Source: Thamnaconus septentrionalis (Eukaryota > Chordata > Actinopteri > Tetraodontiformes > Monacanthidae). From it: 64,000 nucleotides of DNA. Both the position numbers and the translations under genes were made by a program. Below are positions 56,787-64,000 of the stretch, piece after piece. The stretch's first letter is position 1. Every line of letters begins with the position of its first letter. Below the pieces are notes generated by a model that saw only the letters and a program-made list of their open reading frames with translations, was not told the origin of the DNA and ran no database searches. The stretch covers positions 14,739,501-14,803,500 of the forward strand of contig CM020502.1 in the NCBI GenBank assembly GCA_009823395.1, in the 5' to 3' direction.

Positions 56787-57119
56787 ATGCTTTCAACTCC
56801 TCCGGCCATCGTCTTTCATTAGTGAAATCAAAGTACAATTAACTTTCATTCTCGACAAATATAATGAAGACAAGCCTCGTTTTTAAACTGTCCTTTAAAA
56901 AAAAAAGTCCATCCTTATGTGTTTTTTTTTTTTTTCTTTCTTTTCTTGTTTTTAATGTTTTTGTTTTGTTTTTAATTCTGATGGGCTCCCCAATAAAGTA
57001 TCGCGAGATTAGATTGGTGACGGAGAATTGGAGGTGTAGCAGTGATGGATCCTGTTCAATATCGTGTGTAGATCCGTTTGCGGGTGATGAAGTGCTGGAG
57101 CTGTAGAGAACTTGAAGAG

Positions 57120-57500
57120 AAACATGAACACCAGCACATTGAAGAATATCAGGCGAACTGTCAACTCCAAATTATTCTTTTGTGAGCGTGGATGATAGTC
57201 GATAGTCCCCCTGGAATGTTTCTTTCCAGATTCTTAGTGCAATGCCATTATTATATAGGCTGCAGTTTAAAAAAATCTTGCTTGTTTCAGACGAACACAG
57301 AATTTCGTTATGTTGAACACAGATATTTTTATGTTTTTCCCCAACGTTTTTATGACATGAGCGACACAGCATTTTCTTCGTCCAGTTAGACACAAAATTA
57401 TTCGCAAGGCTCCGAACGTGTTCGTTTTTGTGTTTTATGTAGCCACTTGGGGGCGGTGTTGTACCACTGTTCGACACCGTCATTCTACCCTGTTGCGTTT
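57120..57500. other. Intergenic DNA upstream of the slc39a7 promoter
   Basis: No gene recognised. Short ORFs on both strands lack domains. Confidence 0.5.
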
Positions 57501-57507
57501 TTCTTCA

Positions 57508-57596
57508 CCTGTCTCTCTTCTTCTTCTTCTTCTTCTTCTTCTTCTTCTTCTTCTTCTTCTTCTTCTTCTTCTTCTTCTTCTTCTTCTTCTTCTTCA
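57508..57596. repeat. Long (CTT)n microsatellite, about 29 units
   Basis: Perfect homopurine-homopyrimidine trinucleotide run (GAA on the other strand). Open frames of poly-Leu or poly-Ser type through it are artefacts. Long GAA/TTC tracts can form triplex or sticky DNA. Confidence 0.95.
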
Positions 57597-57599
57597 ATT

Positions 57600-60290
57600 T
57601 TGTTAGCTTCATGTCGTTCATGAAGAATATTAATACATAAAGTCTAACCGACTCAGAAAAAACACACCTGCAAGTACACAAGTACAGACTGGCTTCAGAA
57701 TATCACATACCCACTAGAGGGCAACATTTGTCTGAAATTTCTTAGGTTTGGAAAAAAAAAAATTGTTTAAAAAAAAGAATACTGTCTTTTCAGCAGCACA
57801 GATGGTGACACTTTGCAGTTTATCTTTCCTTTAATTAACATTTTTAATCAAAAGGTCTTCCTTCTTTTATCCTCCATATATCATCCTTTAAAATTCTGAA
57901 CAGTATCAAAATGCACCTTCAAATGTTCAGAAATTAAAAATGTGTTAAAAGTAAAATCAAAACATCATACATTCTGATATTTGTGATCTTTCCGTTTTCT
58001 ATAAATACATTATCTATATTACAATATTATCTAGTTTCTCTGGCAGTTGGTGAAAGTTGTAGGACCAATACAGTGACAGTATGTACAAAAAGATATTCAG
58101 CAATTTTTCTAATTATGCACCAAATGATAAGAAGCAGCAAATCATTCATCAGTGTCTTCAGTCAAAAAGAGCAACTCACCAACAAACCCACTTTTGCCCC
58201 GGCCTATTCATAAACATGTGATGCAGGATACGTAATAAAACAAAATTAAGGGAACAAATTACTGCAAGGATGACATTGCACTTGACAGTTATACAGCATG
58301 AAGTGGAACATGGAGAAGAAACAGAAAGAAAAGAATTGTTGGATTGATTGAATGAATCAATCTTGATTGTTATTGGTAACTGGAACTTTAAATTGTATAT
58401 TTTTTAGTAAACCTACATAGTATTTTGAACAATTATGTCACTCACAGAGCAACATTGGTCTCAGCACACAGCCGTGGGGGGTGCCAGTCCTGAAGCTCAG
58501 GGCGGAGGAGCAGTTTTTCCTCACTCTGACTTGATCTGGCCAGGTTGAATGAGAGACCTCAGGTGAGAGAGCACCACCCCCTCTAAGCAGTTCATTACAG
58601 TCAGTGTTGGCACTGCAGGATGATAGTCATCTAGGTACTTCACAAGGGGATGTCCTGGGTACCAGGACGATCGTGGAGGTTTTGAGGCATGTTGGAACGA
58701 CAGCTTGTCGTAATGACATGTTGAATAGGTTGGTAAACACTCCTGTCAGCTGTTCAGCACAAACCTTCAGTGCCCGGGCACTTTGTCTGGAGTAGTATCC
58801 CTGTTAACACTGACCCCACACTTGGGGCGTCAAAGCATGGCATGGGGCTTGGGGCAGTGTGGCGTCACAGTCACAGTCCTTCGGTGCCTGGATGCTATTC
58901 CACATGCGGCGAGAGTCGTTGGTATTGAAATGTTCTTCAATACGCTGTATGCACTCTGGCTTTGCATTCTGGATTCCTCTCTGGAGATTCCCCTGTGCTG
59001 TGGTGTAGGACTAGTAAGCCCCCCTCATCCCCCAACCGGAAGGGCCCTCTCACAGTTGTACTCTTACTGTACTATGCTGGTGCAGTGAAAGCACTGAACT
59101 ATAGTTTCTGATTAAGAGACACCTTTACTGTCTTTAGTGACATTGTCTGCGCTGAAACTGATGTTAATGTGTGAAATCAATGTTCATTAATGTTGATGGG
59201 GACTATGAAGGTTGTGTAATGCATTGATGAAGCAGGAGTAGAAGAAAGAAACAGAAAGTTTTTTTTCTTCTGACATATTTTTTCAAAACAACAGCAGTAG
59301 TTGTGGTCAAGCACGAGTGCCGAATGGCAGGAGAAACCAGGGGATTGTTCCAAGTGGTATGAGGCCGCTGTGCAGGTCTGTCTGAGGGTACTCCAACAGC
59401 CTCCCTGGACCTTCTTCTCCTTGTTGTGGCAGGAGCAACAATATTATTCTGATCCATTTTATAAACAAAAGATCTCATGGGGTTAAACAGAAAATGAAAA
59501 CAGCGATAAAACACCTGTGAATATTCGAATCTCACATGCAACACCAATGTGTCAGTGTATAACAATAATGTGTCTCTGGTCTGCAAATTAACTGCCATGT
59601 TAAGAAAGCCACAAGAAAGACGGCCCTATCGCCCAGGGTTAGGCTTGGGCCCAGTGTGAAGCTAAAACAGAACCTTCCTGTTAGCCACAGTGTTTGTTAA
59701 AAATGAATCCCAGAGGTTACTTCATTGCAATTTGGAAAGGAAAATAAGTTTAGTGTTTAGTGTTGGACTACATTATTCACAGTTACCAAAGGCTCTCACA
59801 TTAAACAGATAGTCATGGTTGATAGCAGCAACAACAGTGACCTCATTATGATATTTTTTTTTTATGTAAAATGTTGTCTTTTCACCATTGTTTAGATGAA
59901 TCCTTGTTGCTTTGTATTTCATCACTGCTGAAATGCCTGGGTCTCCCTTGAGAAAGCGATTATTGATGTCCACAGGGCTAACCTGGTTAAGTCAAAAATA
60001 ATACTATGAATACTATAAATTTGTGGTAAAATTGTAAATAAAAGCAAAGATGATTGTAAAGTCACTGACACGAAAAACAATCTAAAACCTCACACCATTA
60101 TTGCGAGGTTCAGCTCAGAGTAGCTCATTGTGGAAAACAAAGTTTTCTTTTTATCATCTTTAAAGAAATGTAACACAATAACTCAAAGCTCAAAAGTAAG
60201 CAATAAATGGTTTGATTTCCATTTTAGACCCCCATCAGCCGAATGACAGATGTCAGATGCAGTCCCAGACAGACAGACATTTGAATCAAT
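57600..60290. other. Intergenic DNA; part probably retroelement-derived
   Basis: Mostly AT-rich. At 58440-59090 the sequence is GC-balanced, with a 63-codon frame ([20 protein letters not shown]) overlapped by another of 101 codons; it looks like a broken copy of some repeat. I do not recognise it. Confidence 0.35.
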
Positions 60291-60319
60291 CAATATTGTT
60301 GTCACTAAGTAAAGTCTAA

Positions 60320-60780
60320 TTCAAGTTCACACGTCCAATGTGCCGCCTGCAACCGGCTGCTCATTTTGTCCGGGGGAGCACGGCTGACCCCTGAACCACT
60401 GCGGGGGATTGTCCTGATGCAAATCAGCAGAGGGAACCAATTCAGCGTCGCACAATTCGATCAGACATCTGCATATTGAGCATCTGCACCCCATGAAAAT
60501 CTGCCAATACTTACCCACCCCCCGCTCTCCGTCGCCTATATGCTCCCCACCCCCACACGATGTGGGTAGCACCCCATGACCCCGAGGGCAGCCGCTGTCC
60601 CTGCAGCCCACCCACCTCCCCCTCTTGCCTCTTGTCTACACCTCTGACCCTGTCAGGCCTGTCGACAATACCTGACCCCGCCCCTGAGACGGGCTGATTG
60701 GAGTTCAAGGTAAATGTCCCTTTGCCTCTGTCTGCAGGCTGCCCTGTCCGGCCCCTGGCCCATATCCACATTCATCATTC
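60320..60780. promoter_or_regulatory. Candidate conserved non-coding element
   Basis: A sharp GC-balanced block in AT-rich DNA. It contains CTGATGCAAATCAG, a palindromic octamer context (ATGCAAAT), plus GCATATTGAGCATCTGC and CAATTCAGCGTCGCACAATT. No convincing frame. Enhancer identity is inference but better supported than the other candidates. Confidence 0.4.
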
Positions 60781-60789
60781 TGAGCACTT

Positions 60790-62440
60790 TCTCACAAACA
60801 TTTAAAAAAAAATCATAATAATAATAATACAGCGCGAAAAACAGCCATTTTATTCTGAAAAACTTTTATACTGGTTTTCTTTTTCTCGCTACTTGACAGA
60901 CATGACTGTTTCCTTCTCAATGTGGCTCTGCTTCTTCAGCCCTTCAAAGGAGAAAACATGCACATCAAGAACTATTTTTTAGTAAAAAATAGACACAAAC
61001 AAACCCTACCCTAGCTGTTATTTTGAAATTTCAAAAAACAGCAAATGTTCTCTAAAAAGGAGCCAACCTGTTTCATTTGCTTATTAACATGGTACAGTTA
61101 AGTGTAGAATGACTTTGCTACTCTGGATTTGAGTAAGTGTTCTTCAAGTATTCTGTTTACTTGAAATGAATGGATTTTCTTTTTTGGAATGGTTTCTTTC
61201 ACCTGGGAAACCAGGCAATTTTGGTCACTGGGTTACTTTGGGATATACTGTAGGTAGCTTCCATATTGGTACATCACACTGTTTTTTATTCAAATAAAAT
61301 CATCACGCAGTGACTATGAAACAAAGAAGATTATAGAGTAAAAGCCACAGCATCCAAACCACAAACCTGGATGACGAGGAGGACAAGGAGAAACCGGGAA
61401 GATGCAAAGATAAGAGGAATATTTCAAAGACAAGCAAGATAAGAAATGAAGAACTAAACAAACAACAAATTGCTAAAATGTTACACGAAGATGACCACAA
61501 CTACGCACAGGACATTAAAATAGTGAGAGAAAGATGTGAAGCACATCACACTGTTGGTGAAAGATTAAACTGGCTTTATCATTGACGAAGGCCTTTCCCT
61601 GCACAAGCTTTCTGTTGATCCCATTGAAAATTCAAGTCCATTTCCACCACAAAGTTTAGTTACAGTGGGCATGACAAAATGTTGCAGTGATTCAAGGTCT
61701 CCGTGTCCTTACAACACTCAAACAACCTTCTTATAGAGCAACCACGGGTTTCTAGAGGCAGATTTGCAAAAAAAAAAGGATCTATTTTTTAGGTCCATGA
61801 AAATGGCATTTACCCCTTGCCTGGCTGCAAGCCAATCAACACAAAGGTTTTGATCATACAAGTTTCCCTTTGTGTCTAAAGGTCCTTTTCTCCAAGACAG
61901 AACACTCTTCTTTAAACTGATTATGTTTTATTAGTCTCTGCAGTGTGTGATCACACCTGAAATGTCTGTAATGCAGATAATAAAAACTTATTTTTTAAAA
62001 CAGCTTAGCTGTGTAACTTCTTTTTGTCCCTGACAATCTAAACAGCTAAAATCTTTTAGCTGCAGATTAGAAAATTTCAGACAGAGCCAACCTCCTAAAA
62101 GGGGCCAAGAGCATGTAATATTAATCGATCTCTATCAATGTCGGGCAAAATGTTAGTTTAACATGTAACTTTGTGTTCACATATTGACTGTTCTCAGTGC
62201 TGCCCATAAACAGGGTGCTGCAGTTGACAGCATTGTCTTTGACTCCATCCAAACCCTCTGGTGCCAGTAGATTTTTTTTGACGGTTGTTACATACGTGCA
62301 CCTGGACTGTTTCACTGGCTGGAGGTTTTTGCAAAGTTAAGATCCCCGAGTTTCAAGCGCCACACGTTTGAGTGTTTTGGTGACACATGTAATTTTATTG
62401 ATGTGTGTTCTCACACTGCACCGTGCCACTGTGTGTGCCC
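60790..62440. other. AT-rich intergenic DNA, nothing recognised
   Basis: No ORF with a domain, no exon signals and no clear repeat family. Confidence 0.5.
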
Positions 62441-62449
62441 CTGATCACT

Positions 62450-63200
62450 TTGAACCTTGTCCTCCTTGTTCTTGGCAGGAAGTGAGCATCGGCAGCTCCT
62501 GCTAGTAAAACTGATTTTGGTCACACTCCCAGAGTGCTCTGGGAAGTGAGAGGACAGAGAGGCTCTCTGTCACCTCACCGTGGCATAGGATGTGAGAAGA
62601 TCACTGGGAGTGACAATAAATGCTTGTACCGGGGACGGGGTACTGCAAGCGGCACCCATCAAGAAGCACCTTAAAGGATCTTTCCAGCTCTCTGGGTTTA
62701 TGTGTCTACAGAAATATCTGTTCAAAGCTGCTACTTTTACTCAGTCATTTCTAGCTGACAAGCGGGCAAATGCTAGCTCGCAAGAACAGGGTCTGATTCT
62801 TTCACGCGTCAGTGGTCCTACAAAACCCGATTGAGATGTCAGACCCACGGCCAGTGAGACCTGCGGCTCAGCGTTCTCTCCCATCAGGATATATTTGTAG
62901 CTACAACACAATGTTCAAAGCCTTTGTCCCTCATCCCATTGCTGCAATCTGCATCTCGGGGATGGCGGACAAAAGGTGTCAAACGGAGCATTGGACTTGG
63001 CCTGCCATGTCCTCCAGAGGCTGCCCCTAATCCTATTACTGTGGACTGAGGAGGAGTGCGAATGGTGCACCGCGTACAACCCCGCAACTATTAAGTCCAA
63101 GGGGCCCCTGTGTGTTTACTGGATGTGTCGCTGTCTGCGTTTGTGTTCTGACGTGTGTAATTGCATTGTAAGCAACTTCTTATCCACGTTGTCATAACGT
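62450..63200. other. GC-balanced intergenic block, unidentified
   Basis: Several overlapping ORFs of 60-80 codons on both strands between 62590 and 63197, none with recognisable features. May include a conserved element around 62880-63110. Confidence 0.3.
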
Positions 63201-63375
63201 GTTATCCAGTGATGCGGCTTATCAAGGTTGGCCGTCTCTTTCGGTTTGCTACAGAACAGCAAGACATTTCAATCATTTCAGTCCCACTAAGTGAACACTT
63301 AACCATCCTGCAGTCAACCTGGAGGCTGTTTGATTGTGATCCAAGGCTACATACAGACAAATGGCTCACAAAACT

Positions 63376-63416
63376 AGGATATAATATAATATAATATAAT
63401 ATAATATAATATAATA
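63376..63416. repeat. (TATAA)n pentanucleotide microsatellite, about 8 units
   Basis: Perfect ATAAT/TATAA units in AT-rich DNA. The only long pentanucleotide repeat in the window. Confidence 0.9.
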
Positions 63417-63419
63417 TTT

Positions 63420-64000
63420 GAGCAACAATTAAATGTTTTGTCTGCACAAAAACTGCTTGTCTTTCATGTAGTCTTGACAATTTATCTCTGCATTATGCAT
63501 TCCATCTGTGGTCATTTGAAAATTTTGTGTTGTTGGAGCTGTCGTTGGGAACATTTACATATTTAATTTACATATTCAAGAGTGACTGAAAGTGTAATGT
63601 TCAACAGCATCATGTAAAATTACAGGAACAGTGCCACTAAGTGGTCAGTTTTTGATTTTCTAACAAAATATTATTAATACTCTCAAAATCAGAACCAAAA
63701 ACAATCATTTTTTTTTCCTTTACTACTATAGATGGATATGGGTATTTCCTTTGTATACTTTTAGTTCATCAAATCTAACAGAGTGCTGATTTAACATTCC
63801 ATTCCTACATTCAATTTAGCAGAAAAAGAAGAAATGTCTACATATTTAAGCAAAAAAAAACATAACAAAACACTTAACTGATAATCTAATACAAATATTT
63901 CGCGTCATAAAAAATTGAGTTGGAGTTTTAGATTTTGAAAAGGATAAGATAGATATAAGATATTTGTAAATATCTTTGTAAAAGATATTTACAAAGGTCA
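63420..64000. other. AT-rich window end, no gene
   Basis: Low-complexity A/T-rich sequence, with a GATATTT/AAATATC-rich palindromic stretch at the very end (63955-63995). Confidence 0.5.

Noticed and set aside
57418..57606. ORF with a 29-residue Leu run
   Set aside because: Pure translation of the (CTT)n microsatellite.
58440..59090. Possible gene in the GC-balanced block right of slc39a7
   Set aside because: Two short overlapping frames with no start context, splice signals or domain; it looks more like a broken repeat copy.

Overview
The window is vertebrate nuclear DNA, most likely from a teleost fish. Evidence: multi-exon genes with GT/AG introns, fish-type miniature DNA transposons (hAT with 8-bp, piggyBac-like with TTAA, Tc1/mariner, PIF/Harbinger), a tRNA-derived fish SINE, a 3'-end LINE fragment and very dense (GT)n/(CA)n microsatellites. 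No operons, tRNA, rRNA or CRISPR arrays were seen.

Layout. 1-35 kb is gene-poor: AT-rich DNA with many small transposons, several GC-balanced low-repeat islands that look like conserved non-coding (regulatory) elements, and a microsatellite-riddled CpG-rich block at about 22.1-24.4 kb that may be a promoter or 5' exon of a gene whose coding part is not recognisable here. 35.2-46.4 kb holds a tandem array of class A GPCR genes of the chemoattractant-receptor group (FPR/C3AR/C5AR/CMKLR1/PTGDR2-like): two intact two-exon genes (35267-36870 and 44985-46349, both +) and, between them, a deletion relic (about 44176-44440) joining a 5' flank to the last codons and 3' UTR of a third copy. 37-44 kb between them is filled with a SINE, Harbinger remnants and an unclassified repeat. 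49.2-55.8 kb (minus strand) is a complete seven-coding-exon slc39a7 (ZIP7) zinc transporter gene of 459 codons, with a predicted 5' UTR exon and a TCTCGCGAGA promoter motif near 56.78 kb. 57-64 kb has no recognisable gene: a long (CTT)n tract, repeat-like DNA, one conserved-element-like block and a pentanucleotide microsatellite.

How the parts relate. slc39a7 is a housekeeping transporter expected to release zinc from the ER/Golgi lumen. The GPCRs are probably cell-surface receptors for a chemoattractant or lipid ligand; I see no functional link between the two loci beyond adjacency. The two GPCR copies are nearly identical in the cytoplasmic and lower transmembrane parts but differ strongly in the N-terminus and extracellular loops 1 and 2, the pattern expected for a young tandem family whose ligand-facing parts diversify. 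This, with the deleted third copy, is the most interesting feature. I found nothing I would call a new biological system.
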